Part shown: piece after piece, positions 8,128 to 16,521 of the stretch
How positions within the stretch are numbered: the stretch's first letter is position 1
Layout of the letters: every line of letters starts with the position of its first letter
Source: Nostoc sp. UHCC 0870
GTDB taxonomy: Bacteria > Cyanobacteriota > Cyanobacteriia > Cyanobacteriales > Nostocaceae
DNA: 33,931 bases
NCBI RefSeq assembly: GCF_022063185.1
Contig: NZ_CP091921.1
Location: 1 to 33,931 of the forward strand
Direction of reading: 5' to 3'
Notes under the pieces: model-generated
Database searches by the model: none
Told to the model about the DNA's origin: nothing
The model's input: the letters and a program-made list of their open reading frames with translations, nothing else
Position numbers and translations under genes: made by a program

Positions 8128-8280
8128 ATGAGCCAGGGAGCAAACGGGAACAAGCAAGAAGTGAAGTTACAATTAAATGAGCGTGGTGAACTGCCAATAG
8201 CAACACCAGCAGCGAATAAGAAAGTTGAAATTTCAATGACTGATCAGAACTGCTGGGAAGTTAAATCAGGAGATGGTTAG
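8128..8280 (+). CDS. Small protein upstream of toxin-antitoxin pair, unknown
   Basis: Fifty residues starting MSQGANGNKQEVKLQLNERG. A longer version from GTG 8074 is possible, and no clear ribosome binding site chooses between them. The stop TAG directly abuts the ATG of the DUF2281 antitoxin gene, and the antitoxin's AGGAG lies inside this frame, so the two are probably co-transcribed. The sequence is hydrophilic with no recognised motif. It may be an accessory member of the toxin-antitoxin operon. Confidence 0.5.
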   Translation: MSQGANGNKQEVKLQLNERGELPIATPAANKKVEISMTDQNCWEVKSGDG

Positions 8281-8505
8281 ATGAATCTTGAGGAAGCCGT
8301 GTTAGAAAGATTACGCCACTTACCTGTGGATAAACAGCAGCAACTATTAGAATTTGCCGAATTTTTGTATCAAAAAACTACTCTTAAGCCTCCTTTACGG
8401 AGTGTTAGAGGATTATGTGCTGATTTAAAAGTAGATATTACTGAAGAAGATATTGCTCAAGCGCGTCAAGAAATGTGGAGTAATTTCCCCAGGGATATTG
8501 TTTAA
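8281..8505 (+). CDS. DUF2281-type antitoxin
   Basis: Seventy-four residues. The N-terminal half has the DUF2281 pattern (LRHLPVDKQQQLLEFAEFLY) that occurs beside PIN toxins in cyanobacteria. An AGGAG sits about eight bases before ATG 8281. The TAA stop overlaps the next ATG by one base (TAATG), so translation is coupled to the toxin. It probably binds and neutralises the PIN protein and represses the operon; this role is inferred from family and neighbourhood. Confidence 0.8.
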   Translation: MNLEEAVLERLRHLPVDKQQQLLEFAEFLYQKTTLKPPLRSVRGLCADLKVDITEEDIAQARQEMWSNFPRDIV

Positions 8506-8909
8506 TGACATCGGTAGTAGCAGATACACACACTTTAATTTGGTACGTTTTTGACTTGCAAAGATTGTCAGCCGCCGCATTAACAGCTTTGGAACAAGCA
8601 GTTAATACAGGCAATCCTATTTACGTATCAGCTATCACAATCATAGAAATTGCTTATTTAGTTGAGAAAGGACGCTTTGCAGAAGAGGTATTAACACGAA
8701 TTTTAAAAGCTTTGGATGACCCCAATATAGGTATTGTACTTGTAGCTCTAGATAGGAATGTTTCAGGGGTAATTCGACAAATTGACCGGGTAGTTGTTCC
8801 TGATATGCCTGATAGAATTATTGCGGCTACAGCTTTTAATTTGGGTATTCCTTTAGTTACTCGTGATTTACGGATTCAAGCTTTAACCACTATAAAAACC
8901 ATTTGGTGA
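8505..8909 (+). CDS. PIN-domain toxin (VapC-like)
   Basis: A 134-aa PIN ribonuclease. Acidic active-site residues are visible: Asp near the start (VVADTHTLIW), Glu in IIEIAYLVEKG, and Asp residues in MPDRIIAATA and TRDLRIQA. VapC toxins cut RNA, often initiator tRNA or rRNA, when the antitoxin is lost; the target of this one is unknown. It is translationally coupled to the DUF2281 antitoxin and probably acts in plasmid maintenance. Confidence 0.88.
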   Translation: MTSVVADTHTLIWYVFDLQRLSAAALTALEQAVNTGNPIYVSAITIIEIAYLVEKGRFAEEVLTRILKALDDPNIGIVLVALDRNVSGVIRQIDRVVVPDMPDRIIAATAFNLGIPLVTRDLRIQALTTIKTIW

Positions 8910-8963
8910 AAAAAAAGCCAAAATTCTTGAACATAGTTACGCATTTTTAATATGGGGAAAGAG

Positions 8964-9341
8964 TTAATCCCACCAAGCGTACAACTGTTGAGAACTAATC
9001 TCTAACTCATCGCAACCCCAGACAAATTTTACAAATTCACCTACAAAGTCTAAATCCTTTACCCCGCTAACTGTAATTGCATCAATCACCAAATATGTGC
9101 TTTCTGTCTGATTGAAAACTACACCATCAAAAATTGCTGTTGCTTCTATACTCTTGCAACGTTGCCCAAATTCAATAAATGAACCAACGGTGGGAGCAGC
9201 ATTAAAATTAGCATTTAGTGTAGTGTAGCCTTCTTGAAGAACTTGCTCTAATGATGACAAAGATAAACCCTGAAATTTGACAGCGTTGGGAGTATATTCA
9301 GTAATTGAGTTACCTAAAATTTCTTCAATACGTTGAACCAT
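8964..9341 (-). CDS. Hypothetical protein, 125 aa
   Basis: Not recognised. The protein is acidic with a regular alternation of hydrophobic residues, no signal peptide, no membrane segment and no cysteine pairs. It ends with a Trp-Trp-Asp tail. It is convergent with the PIN toxin gene, 54 bp away, and transcribed away from the candidate parS palindrome at 9442. ATG 9341 has only a weak upstream purine stretch. Confidence 0.6.
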   Translation of the reverse strand: MVQRIEEILGNSITEYTPNAVKFQGLSLSSLEQVLQEGYTTLNANFNAAPTVGSFIEFGQRCKSIEATAIFDGVVFNQTESTYLVIDAITVSGVKDLDFVGEFVKFVWGCDELEISSQQLYAWWD

Positions 9342-9721
9342 ATATTTATATCCAAATAAAAGCGTTTGCTTGGTTTTAAATGTTTCATTGCAGAAGTAGA
9401 AGGATTCTTAATTGCCTATTACACCAAATACTAAATCTGAGTTACCCGAAACGTTTCGGGTAATTTTTGCTGTAGCTTTATTTTATTTACTTTTTAATTT
9501 CACTTGGCGATAGTTTCACTTTTTCGCGTTTGATATCCAATCTAGTAAATACTTGTCATTACCTTAATATCAGCATTACCGTAGATAACGGTACATGATG
9601 TAGCTAAGAAAACTTATGCAATTACTCACTTTCTAGCCATAGGTTATGAAACTCTTATCATACATAACTTGCTTAATTTTAAATAACTCTAAAAAAAGAA
9701 CAAAACCTCAGCCTAGTATTT
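9342..9721. other. Intergenic region between divergent genes, with palindromes
   Basis: Divergent spacer between the 125-aa gene and the TPR gene. It holds the 22-bp palindrome at 9442-9463 and a small inverted repeat TACCGT/ACGGTA (9577-9593). Both promoters should lie here, but I cannot assign them with confidence. Confidence 0.5.
9442..9463. promoter_or_regulatory. Candidate parS site 1 (perfect palindrome)
   Basis: TTACCCGAAACGTTTCGGGT plus AA is a perfect 22-bp palindrome. The same core, ACCCGAAACGTTTCGGGT, recurs only inside parB (11396-11421) as far as I can see. Its length and symmetry fit a ParB-type centromere site; ParB binding is inferred. Confidence 0.65.
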
Positions 9722-10711
9722 ATGAAGATCCAATTTCTGTTCAAACAGGGAAGCGAAAAATACCAGCGTGGTGATTACCAGGGGGCGATAGTAGTCTTTA
9801 CCCAGGTAATTCAGGCTAATTCAAAACATATCCAGGCTTATCTGTATCGTGGCATGGCTTATGCCAACCTGAATGAGTTTCAAAAAGCAATTGCAGATTA
9901 TTATCAAATCCTACGCCTTGATAGTCGCAATTGTGATGCCTATTTAAATAGGGGAGTAGCCCGCTATCGCCTCAAGAATTATTCAAGTGCAATTGACGAT
10001 TACGATCAAGTAGCCCGTCTGTTACCAAATCATCCTGATACTTATTGGCATCGGGCGGATGCTTATTGGGCTTGGGGCAAATACCCAGAAGCAATTGCTG
10101 ACTATACACAAGCCCTAAAACTGAACCCACAGATGATACCTGCCTATCTAAACCGAGCCATTGTGCATGGGCTGATGGGCAACCATAAACAACGCTTAGA
10201 TGATTGTAATCAACTTCTAAAACTTAATCCAAACATCTTAGGAGGGTATACTTTTCGTGCTGCCGCACACTGCGCGCTAGGGAATTATGAAGCGGCTCTA
10301 TCTGATTGTGAACAAGCTTTCCGACTAGATCCCCAAAAAATCGCGGTTCACATGGCCTATGGAGACACCTATTATCAGACTAGAAATTACTCCAAAGCAA
10401 TCAATAGCTATACTCAAGCAATTGATTTGGGAGGGAACATTGCAATAGTATATGCTGCTCGTGCGCTCTGCCGACATCATATTGGAGATGCCAAAGGAGC
10501 AATTATTGACTGTGACAAAGCTTTGGAATTAGAACCGGATTGTGCAGAGGCTTACAACCATCGTGCCTTAGCCCAAACTTTGACTGGAGATTATCAACAG
10601 GCGATCAAAGATTTACATCGTGCCGCTTCTCTCTTCCAACAACAGGGCAGGCAGAAAGAGCATCAGGAAGCAATTGAGTCAATTCAAAAATTAGAAAAAA
10701 GAATGAGATAA
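9722..10711 (+). CDS. Tetratricopeptide-repeat protein
   Basis: A 329-aa protein built almost wholly of TPR units about 34 residues long. The units carry repeated patterns such as YLYRGMAYANL, YLNRGVARYRL, AIADYTQALKLNP and AIIDCDKALELEPD. There is no signal peptide or membrane segment, so it is probably a cytoplasmic scaffold or adaptor. It begins at ATG 9722 without a clear ribosome binding site. It stands between a candidate parS site and the parAB operon and converges with the latter. No partner can be named. Confidence 0.88.
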   Translation: MKIQFLFKQGSEKYQRGDYQGAIVVFTQVIQANSKHIQAYLYRGMAYANLNEFQKAIADYYQILRLDSRNCDAYLNRGVARYRLKNYSSAIDDYDQVARLLPNHPDTYWHRADAYWAWGKYPEAIADYTQALKLNPQMIPAYLNRAIVHGLMGNHKQRLDDCNQLLKLNPNILGGYTFRAAAHCALGNYEAALSDCEQAFRLDPQKIAVHMAYGDTYYQTRNYSKAINSYTQAIDLGGNIAIVYAARALCRHHIGDAKGAIIDCDKALELEPDCAEAYNHRALAQTLTGDYQQAIKDLHRAASLFQQQGRQKEHQEAIESIQKLEKRMR

Positions 10712-10747
10712 AAATAGCTTTAACTTCAACCAGTGTCAAGAAGCGAA

Positions 10748-10945
10748 TCATGCTAAACGTTGGTAAAGTTCAGCATTTTTTCGCAGTACATAACTAGCTG
10801 CTTGGTTAAACTCATTTTGGGGGTAGTTCAACAAATCTTCTACAGAGGCAGATAACAATTCTTCAGTAGACATCCCCAACTTTTGGGCAAATTCCTGCAA
10901 TTTTTGTAGTTGCTGCTCTGTAATATTAATTGTTATAGCAGCCAT
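10748..10945 (-). CDS. Orphan antitoxin-like small protein
   Basis: Sixty-five residues, with a β-strand/helix start (ITINITEQQLQKLQEFAQKL) and an ending AASYVLRKNAELYQRLA. This pattern is common in small cyanobacterial antitoxin-like proteins, often found beside Doc or PIN toxins. AGGAAA precedes ATG 10945. It follows parB by 43 bp on the same strand, so it may be the third gene of the parAB operon. No toxin gene lies next to it. Assignment as antitoxin is inference. Confidence 0.6.
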   Translation of the reverse strand: MAAITINITEQQLQKLQEFAQKLGMSTEELLSASVEDLLNYPQNEFNQAASYVLRKNAELYQRLA

Positions 10946-10988
10946 ATTTCCTTTTCCTAGCTAGTCTTTGTTTAACATTATCTGGCAT

Positions 10989-11912
10989 TTATTCTTCATC
11001 AGCCATTAAAGCTTCTAACTCTTTCAACAAAGATTCTAGTTTCTCTTGCTTCTGGGAATTTTCCCACACCTTGAGCTTTTTCGCTTTCTTATATGTAGCC
11101 TCTAAATGACTTTGCAGTGGTGGCAGTGCGGCTGCTGGTTGTTTAGCTTTGACCTGCTTTTGAATTTCTGAGAGAGACAAATCCAGCGAAATGGCAGCTT
11201 CTAGGAGTTCAGTCCTTTCTTCTTTCGATGTTAACTTAGCAATCTCCTTGCCCTTGGTGTACTCAATTTGTCCAGCACGTAGGGCTGATAAAATATCCTC
11301 TGGTAGTTTCAACAGTGGCAGTCGGGTGCGGACAAATGACTGCCAGCTCATCTTACCCAAATCAGCAAACACTTTTTCTACTATTTCTGCCTCTGAATTA
11401 CCCGAAACGTTTCGGGTAATTTTCCCTTTGGCTTCATTCTCCATTCTGTAGAGTACGGAGGACACTGCTGCTGTTTCGCATCCCAATCGCAGTGCCAACA
11501 GTTGCAAGATGCCTTCAGTTTCTTCTATGGGGTTTAAGTCGGAGCGTTGTAGATTCTCAGTCAGAGAATACTGTGCCGCCTGCTCATCCGACATCTCCCG
11601 CGCCGTGATTGGCACTTCTGTTAAAGCTGCTGTTTGTGCTGCCCTATATCTGCGCTCTCCGGCTACTAATTCATACTTATCCCCCACTGGTCTAACCAAT
11701 AGCGGCTGGAGGATACCTTCACGTTTTACTGACTCCACCAAAGATTGCATCGCCTTGGGGTCAAAATAACGTCGAGGCTGAGTAGCGGGGAGAATAATTT
11801 TGTCCAGTGATACCTTAGTGGGGACTAAATTTTCATCATCCTCATTAAACAAGGCGACATTCTTGAGTTTGCTTCTATCAGCAGGTGGTTGGCTGGCGCG
11901 TCTGGGACTCAT
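10989..11912 (-). CDS. parB: ParB-type partition protein
   Basis: A 307-aa centromere-binding, CTPase-type partition protein. It has the ParB N-terminal domain (PATQPRRYFDP, GILQPLLVRPV, GERRYRAA, ENLQRSDLNPIEE) followed by the DNA-binding region (KMSWQSFVRTRLPLLKLP, AGQIEYTKGKEIAKL) typical of cyanobacterial plasmid ParB proteins. It starts right after the parA stop (TAAATG), with GGAGG inside the end of parA, so the two are coupled. Residues around KITRNVSGN are encoded by a perfect palindrome that also occurs at 9442, so the gene may contain its own parS site. Confidence 0.93.
   Translation of the reverse strand: MSPRRASQPPADRSKLKNVALFNEDDENLVPTKVSLDKIILPATQPRRYFDPKAMQSLVESVKREGILQPLLVRPVGDKYELVAGERRYRAAQTAALTEVPITAREMSDEQAAQYSLTENLQRSDLNPIEETEGILQLLALRLGCETAAVSSVLYRMENEAKGKITRNVSGNSEAEIVEKVFADLGKMSWQSFVRTRLPLLKLPEDILSALRAGQIEYTKGKEIAKLTSKEERTELLEAAISLDLSLSEIQKQVKAKQPAAALPPLQSHLEATYKKAKKLKVWENSQKQEKLESLLKELEALMADEE
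11396..11421. promoter_or_regulatory. Candidate parS site 2, inside parB (26-bp perfect palindrome)
   Basis: The core ACCCGAAACGTTTCGGGT is flanked symmetrically by AATT on both sides, giving 26 bp of perfect symmetry. It encodes part of an apparently variable linker between the ParB N-terminal domain and its DNA-binding region. Confidence 0.65.
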
Positions 11913-12680
11913 TTATAAAACCTCCATAGCTGCTGCTATCTCATCAAAAATGTGGAGAAGAGCAGGATTTTTATTAGGGCATAATGCCAAAGGTTTACCA
12001 TACTCAGCTGCTTCTGCCAGGGCAGTAGCACGAGGTAGTGGCGGAAATATCGTGGACAAACTCGATAGCTGCTCACGAATTGATTCCAGGGTTCTTTGGT
12101 CTAAGGAATTACTAGCAGAGTACATGGTAGGGAAAAACCCCGCTATTTTGAGGGAACGGTTGAGCTTGCGCTGCACTCTGGCTACCGTTTTTAACAGCGA
12201 GTCTGTCCCCTTCAAGGCTTTGAACTGGCATTGAATGGGAACTAACACATGAGTAGAGGCCACCAAGCTAATTTGACTGAGAATGCCCAAGCTGGGAGGG
12301 CAGTCAATCACAATAAAGTCGTAGCTATCTAATAGGGGAGCTAATACCTCTTTTAGTCGAAATTCGCGCAGTTCAGCAAATATCAGTTCTTGTTCGGCAT
12401 TAGCCAGCAAAATGTTAGCAGGAGCTAAGTCCATGCTGTGTAAATCCCGATGTATGGGTAAGGGTTCATCGGACTCAGACACCAAAGCATCGTAAATAGT
12501 TTTGTCCAAATCAGCCGGTTCTAATCCCATGAACGTTGTCAGGGAAGCTTGGGGGTCGATGTCTATCACCAGTACCCGGTGGTGGCGGAGTGAAAGGTGA
12601 TAGCCAAGATTTTGGGTTGTCGTTGTTTTAGCGACACCACCTGCTTGATTGAAAAGTGAGATTACCTTGGCCAATTTCAC
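11913..12680 (-). CDS. parA: ParA-type partition ATPase
   Basis: A MinD/ParA-family ATPase of about 255 aa that would move ParB-parS complexes over the nucleoid. It has a deviant Walker A (NQAGGVAKTTTTQNLG), the switch segment VLVIDIDPQASLT and Walker B FIVIDCPPSLG. The start is uncertain. GTG 12680 (MKLAKVISLF) or TTG 12674 (MAKVISLF) fits the family start, whereas the open frame reaches ATG 12758 with a 26-residue hydrophobic lead unusual for ParA. None has a clear ribosome binding site. It is the first gene of a parA-parB-antitoxin operon. An inverted repeat lies upstream at 12768-12804. Confidence 0.92.
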   Translation of the reverse strand: MKLAKVISLFNQAGGVAKTTTTQNLGYHLSLRHHRVLVIDIDPQASLTTFMGLEPADLDKTIYDALVSESDEPLPIHRDLHSMDLAPANILLANAEQELIFAELREFRLKEVLAPLLDSYDFIVIDCPPSLGILSQISLVASTHVLVPIQCQFKALKGTDSLLKTVARVQRKLNRSLKIAGFFPTMYSASNSLDQRTLESIREQLSSLSTIFPPLPRATALAEAAEYGKPLALCPNKNPALLHIFDEIAAAMEVL

Positions 12681-12767
12681 TGCCCATACATAACACTGGC
12701 CAAAATATACCCCATTGCGTCCCATTATGAGCAGTGCTAGGAGGTAAATAAACATCACAATACTTAT

Positions 12768-12804
12768 CTAAAGTAAGACAGAATCCGAATAACGTCTTAC
12801 TTAG
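12768..12804. promoter_or_regulatory. Inverted repeat upstream of parA, probable operator
   Basis: CTAAAGTAAGAC (12768-12779) and GTCTTACTTAG (12794-12804) are complementary with one bulged base. The position between divergent parA and hsdM suits autoregulation by ParA/ParB or a shared operator. Inferred from symmetry only. Confidence 0.5.
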
Positions 12805-13021
12805 AAAATAGTGTTGCTGTTGTAGAAGAATGTCCTTATCCTTCAGAAGAAGAGAAGTCCTGGCTAAGACGGTAATTTCAGCAGTAGACTTTATAAAACT
12901 TGACGATGTGGTCTGAACCCCCTTGTTTTTACCTCATTTCCAAAAGTTTGTGATTTACTGATAATGAACGCAAACGATAATTTAAACTGATTGAGATTTA
13001 TTTCTAAAAGTTAAGGGTAAG

Positions 13022-14604
13022 ATGGCAGAAAAAGCAGCAAAGCAGAATAACTCAGAGTCATTTGAGCAGAAATTATGGAAAGCGGCGGATAAGCTGCGAA
13101 AAAATATTGATGCTGCTGAGTACAAGCACATTGTTTTAGGTTTAATTTTTCTGAAATATATCTCTGATGCCTTTGAAGAGTTGCATCAAAAGCTGCTGGC
13201 GGGTGAAGGGGAGTACGCAGGGGCAAATCCAGAGGATCGGGATGAGTATTCAGCCGAGAACGTGTTTTTTGTGCCAGTTGAGGCGCGGTGGCCATATCTT
13301 CAAGGACAGGCGAAGCAACCCGACATTGGTAAAACCGTTGATTTGGCTATGGAAGCAATCGAGCAGGAAAACGCCAAACGGTTAAAAGGGATTTTACCCA
13401 AGGTGTATGGACAGCAGAAATTAGACCAGAAATCTTTGGGTGGATTAATTGACTTAATTGGATCAATTACGTTAGGGGATGCTGAGGCACAGGCACAGGA
13501 TGTTTTAGGGCGAGTCTATGAATATTTTTTGGGACAGTTTGCTTTAGCTGAAGGCAAGAAAGGGGGGCAGTTCTATACGCCTGAAAGTATTGTGCGGTTA
13601 TTGGTGGAAATTCTAGAGCCTTACAATGGGCGGGTATTTGACCCTTGCTGTGGTTCTGGGGGATGTTTGTCCAGAGTGAGAAGTTTGTCAAAAATCACCA
13701 AGGGCGTTTGGATGATATCTCAATTTATGGGCAAGAAAGCAACGAGACAACCTATAAACTGTGCCGGATGAATTTGGCGATTAGGGGGATTGACGGCTCA
13801 AATATTAAGTGGAATCCTGAAGGTTCGTTTCTCAATAATGCTCACAAAGACTTAAAAGCGGATTTTGTGATTGCTAATCCTCCTTTTAATGATAGTGATT
13901 GGGGCGGCGACTTATTGCGGAATGATGGACGCTGGCTGGATAAAAACCTTGTACCTCCAGTTGGGAATGCCAATTTTGCTTGGGTATCGCATTTTATTTA
14001 CCACTTAGCACCCACAGGTTCGGCGGGTTTTGTGTTGTCGAATGGTTCGCTGTCGTCAAATACAAGCGGTGAGGGAGATATTCGTAAAGCTTTAGTGTTG
14101 AAGGATTTGGTGGATTGTATTGTGATGTTGCCAACGCAGCTTTTTTACAATACGGGTATTCCTGCTTGTTTGTGGTTTCTTAGTCGGTATAAAAACGGGA
14201 ATAAAAACAGGGCTAGACACGGTGAGGTATTGTTTATTGATGCCTCAGAGTTGGGTTATATGGTAAATCGCAGTAGTAGGGCTTTTACGGAAGCTGAGAT
14301 TAGCAAGATTGCTGATACTTACCATGAGTGGAAAAAGTCGGGGGGCAGTTACCGCGATATCAAGGGCTTTTGTAAGTCGGCTAACTTTGCTGAAATTGAG
14401 AAGCATAATTTTGTGTTGACACCAGGGCGATATGTGGGGATTCCTGATGAAGTGGAGGATGGGGTGAGCTTTGAGGACAAGATGAGTGAGCTTACAATGG
14501 CATTAGGTGAGCAAATGCGAGAGGGGCAATTGTTGGATGAGGAGATTAAACAGCAATTGTTAAAGGTGGGATTTATCGTTAGTGATAAGTTGGTTGATTT
14601 TTAA
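13022..14604 (+). pseudogene. hsdM: Type I restriction-modification methyltransferase HsdM, frameshifted
   Basis: N6-adenine methyltransferase subunit of a type I R-M enzyme. The 5' frame (13022-13771) carries the HsdM N-terminal domain (SFEQKLWKAADKLRKNID) and SAM motif I, DPCCGSGG. It then shifts into a nonsense tail. The rest (MFVQSEKFVKNHQGRLDDIS onward, with catalytic motif NPPF in VIANPPFNDSDWGG) is in another frame to TAA 14604. The break is at a run of five G (13658-13662) where six would restore DPCCGSGGMF. All else looks intact, about 530 aa joined. It could be a real inactivating deletion, slippage-based phase variation or a read error. The next gene, a toxin-antitoxin pair, starts 11 bp after the stop. 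Confidence 0.9.
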
Positions 14605-14614
14605 GGAGATGAAT

Positions 14615-14884
14615 ATGACTCAAGTTATCTTGAAACAGCTTAATCCCATTGTTATAGAAAAACTAAAACGTTTGGCTCAGAGTCATCAACGGACTTTGGA
14701 AGAAGAAATCACATCTATCCTTGAGGATGTAGCCGAAAAAGAGGAAGAACAAACAAAGTCTGAGGGCTTTTGGGATATGACTTTACAATTTAGAGAAAGG
14801 ATGCAGCAGGAGAATATTACTTTTGATGATGCAGATTTTGCGGATCTGCGCGATCGCTCTGTCGGTAGGGATGTTGAGTTTTGA
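14615..14884 (+). CDS. Ribbon-helix-helix antitoxin (FitA/VapB-like)
   Basis: Eighty-nine residues from ATG 14615 (AAGGAG six bases upstream; an earlier in-frame start at 14582 would lack a site). The N-terminus, TQVILKQLNPIVIEKLKRLA, has the ribbon-helix-helix pattern of FitA-like DNA-binding antitoxins, and an acidic tail follows that would cover the toxin. The stop TGA overlaps the TTG start of the PIN toxin. The pair sits between hsdM and hsdS in the same direction, so it is embedded in the R-M operon. Confidence 0.8.
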   Translation: MTQVILKQLNPIVIEKLKRLAQSHQRTLEEEITSILEDVAEKEEEQTKSEGFWDMTLQFRERMQQENITFDDADFADLRDRSVGRDVEF

Positions 14885-15312
14885 GTATCAAGTATTTATT
14901 GGACACAAATATTATTTCAGAAGCCACTCGTCAAAATCCTAATGTTAATGTAGTTAAAAAACTGACTGAGCATCAACTAGAGACTGCGACTGGTTCGGTT
15001 GTAATGCACGAACTTTTATTTGGTTGTTTACGTTTGGTGGAATCACAAAAACGTCGATTGTTGCTGGAATATATTAATCAAATACCTTTAAAAATGACAA
15101 TCCTAAATTATGATTTAAAAGCTGCACAGTGGCACGCCCAAAAAAGGGCTAGATTATCTAAGATGGGCAAAACTCCAGCTTTTATTGATGGTCAAATTGC
15201 GAGTATTGCTTACAGTAATAATTTAATTTTGGTAACTAATAATGTTTCCGATTTTGAGTTTTTTAATGATTTAACGGTTGAAAATTGGTTTTTTAGTAGT
15301 GGTGAAGGCTGA
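14881..15312 (+). CDS. PIN-domain toxin (FitB/VapC-like)
   Basis: A 143-aa PIN ribonuclease starting at TTG 14881, overlapping the antitoxin stop. Active-site carboxylates lie in YLLDTNIISE, in MHELLFG, and in the C-terminal FIDGQIASIA and NVSDFEFF segments. It is probably an RNA-cleaving toxin neutralised by the preceding protein. The following hsdS fragment begins 4 bp later. The non-ATG start and overlap suggest translational coupling that limits toxin output. Confidence 0.85.
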   Translation: MSIKYLLDTNIISEATRQNPNVNVVKKLTEHQLETATGSVVMHELLFGCLRLVESQKRRLLLEYINQIPLKMTILNYDLKAAQWHAQKRARLSKMGKTPAFIDGQIASIAYSNNLILVTNNVSDFEFFNDLTVENWFFSSGEG

Positions 15313-15315
15313 ATT

Positions 15316-16229
15316 ATGAGTGATTGGAAAGAGACAACTTTAGGCTTGATTCCTAACGATTGGGAAATAAAAACAATTGGTGATATTGCGGAACTTAGGC
15401 AAGGGCTACAAATATCAACATCACTTCTTTAAAAGAACAAAAAAATATTGGAAGTCTTTTATATAATTTAGATGCCAAAATCGAAAATCTGAGGCGACAG
15501 AATGAGACTTTAGAGGCGATCGCACAAACTCTATTTAAGCATTGGTTTATAGATTTCGAGTTCCCCAACGCAGACGGTAAGCCCTATAAATCATCTGGTG
15601 GGGCGATGGTGCGATCGGAGTTAGGCGAGATTCCCCAAGGTTGGCATTTTTCTATAATTGGTGATCAAGTGGAAACAGTGGGTGGTGGAACGCCATCAAC
15701 AACTGAGCCGAGTTATTGGGAAAATGGCGATATTGCTTGGTATTCTCCAACTGATTTAACAAAAGCTAAAACTTTATTTTCAATTGACTCTGAAAAGAAA
15801 ATTACAAGTTTAGGATTACAAAAAAGTTCAGCAAAATTATTTCCTAAATATTCTTTACTTCTCACAAGTCGGGCAACCATAGGAGAAGTAACGATTAACA
15901 CGAAAAATGCCTGTACAAATCAAGGCTTTATTACAATTATTCCTAATGAAAAATTTAATGTTTATTTTTTGTATGGATGGCTTTTAACAAAGATTGAAAT
16001 CATTAAGATGTTGGCTTCAGGGAGTACATTTCCAGAAATTAGTAAATCAAACTTTAGAGGGTTAGATTTTTTAATCCCCGTAAGTCATATTTTACAAAAT
16101 TATGAACAACTAATAAAACCAATTTACAAAAAGATTGAAAATAATATTTATCAAATTCAAACTCTAACTAAAACCCGTGATGCCTTATTACCTAAACTAA
16201 TGAGTGGTCAACTCCGCGTCAAGGAATAA
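15316..16229 (+). pseudogene. hsdS: Type I R-M specificity subunit HsdS, first recognition domain deleted
   Basis: HsdS sets the DNA target of type I enzymes with two recognition domains separated by conserved helices. The 5' piece (15316-15432) has a normal start, MSDWKETTLGLIPNDWEIKT, up to AELRQGLQIS, then stops. The 3' piece, open from 15399 in another frame, resumes in the central conserved helix (NLDAKIENLRRQNETLEAI) and continues through IPQGW, the second recognition domain (GGGTPST onward) and the C-terminal repeat (TRDALLPKLMSGQLRV). Most of the first recognition domain is gone, and the join is out of frame near 15400-15430. The 3' piece has no good start before ATG 15606. The remnant could act as a half-subunit if translated. 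Confidence 0.88.
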
Positions 16230-16232
16230 CCT

Positions 16233-16268
16233 ATGAAATCTCTCACCGAAGACACCATACAAAAATGA
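16233..16268 (+). pseudogene. 5' stub of a second hsdR
   Basis: Twelve codons, MKSLTEDTIQK then stop, begin three bases after the hsdS stop, where hsdR usually starts. They resemble the start of the intact hsdR at 17205 (MTALTEDEIEQ). Its matching 3' end may be at 20359-20466. Short, so only moderately sure. Confidence 0.5.
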
Positions 16269-16302
16269 AATTATAATTAATTAACTCATTTACCAAATTG
16301 CT

Positions 16303-16521
16303 ATGTCTAATATCACCATTCACCAGCTAAAACCAGATATAACTAAACTTTTAGAACAACGCGCCGCCCAACACGGACACACCATCGAAGCCGAAATCAA
16401 AGCCATACTTCAAAGTGTATTAGCCCCAGAACTATCACCTAAAATTAACCTGGCCGCAGCCATAGAAAAACGCTTTGCAAACCTCGGTGATTTTGAACTA
16501 CCCGAAATCACCAGAGAATAA
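16303..16521 (+). CDS. Orphan FitA-like antitoxin
   Basis: Seventy-two residues with the FitA-type ribbon-helix-helix start (NITIHQLKPDITKLLEQRAA, then GHTIEAEIKAIL), a full-length look and a normal end. Its expected PIN partner should follow on the plus strand. Instead the 3' end overlaps the 3' end of an opposing PIN gene (16498-16884), which has its own Phd-type antitoxin. It is therefore an orphan, probably left after loss of its toxin. It might still neutralise related toxins. Confidence 0.75.
   Translation: MSNITIHQLKPDITKLLEQRAAQHGHTIEAEIKAILQSVLAPELSPKINLAAAIEKRFANLGDFELPEITRE

Noticed and set aside
13645..13771. Programmed -1 frameshift in hsdM
   Set aside because: The site TCTGGGGGATG does not give a good X-XXY-YYZ heptamer and I see no clear downstream stem; a G-run indel is simpler.
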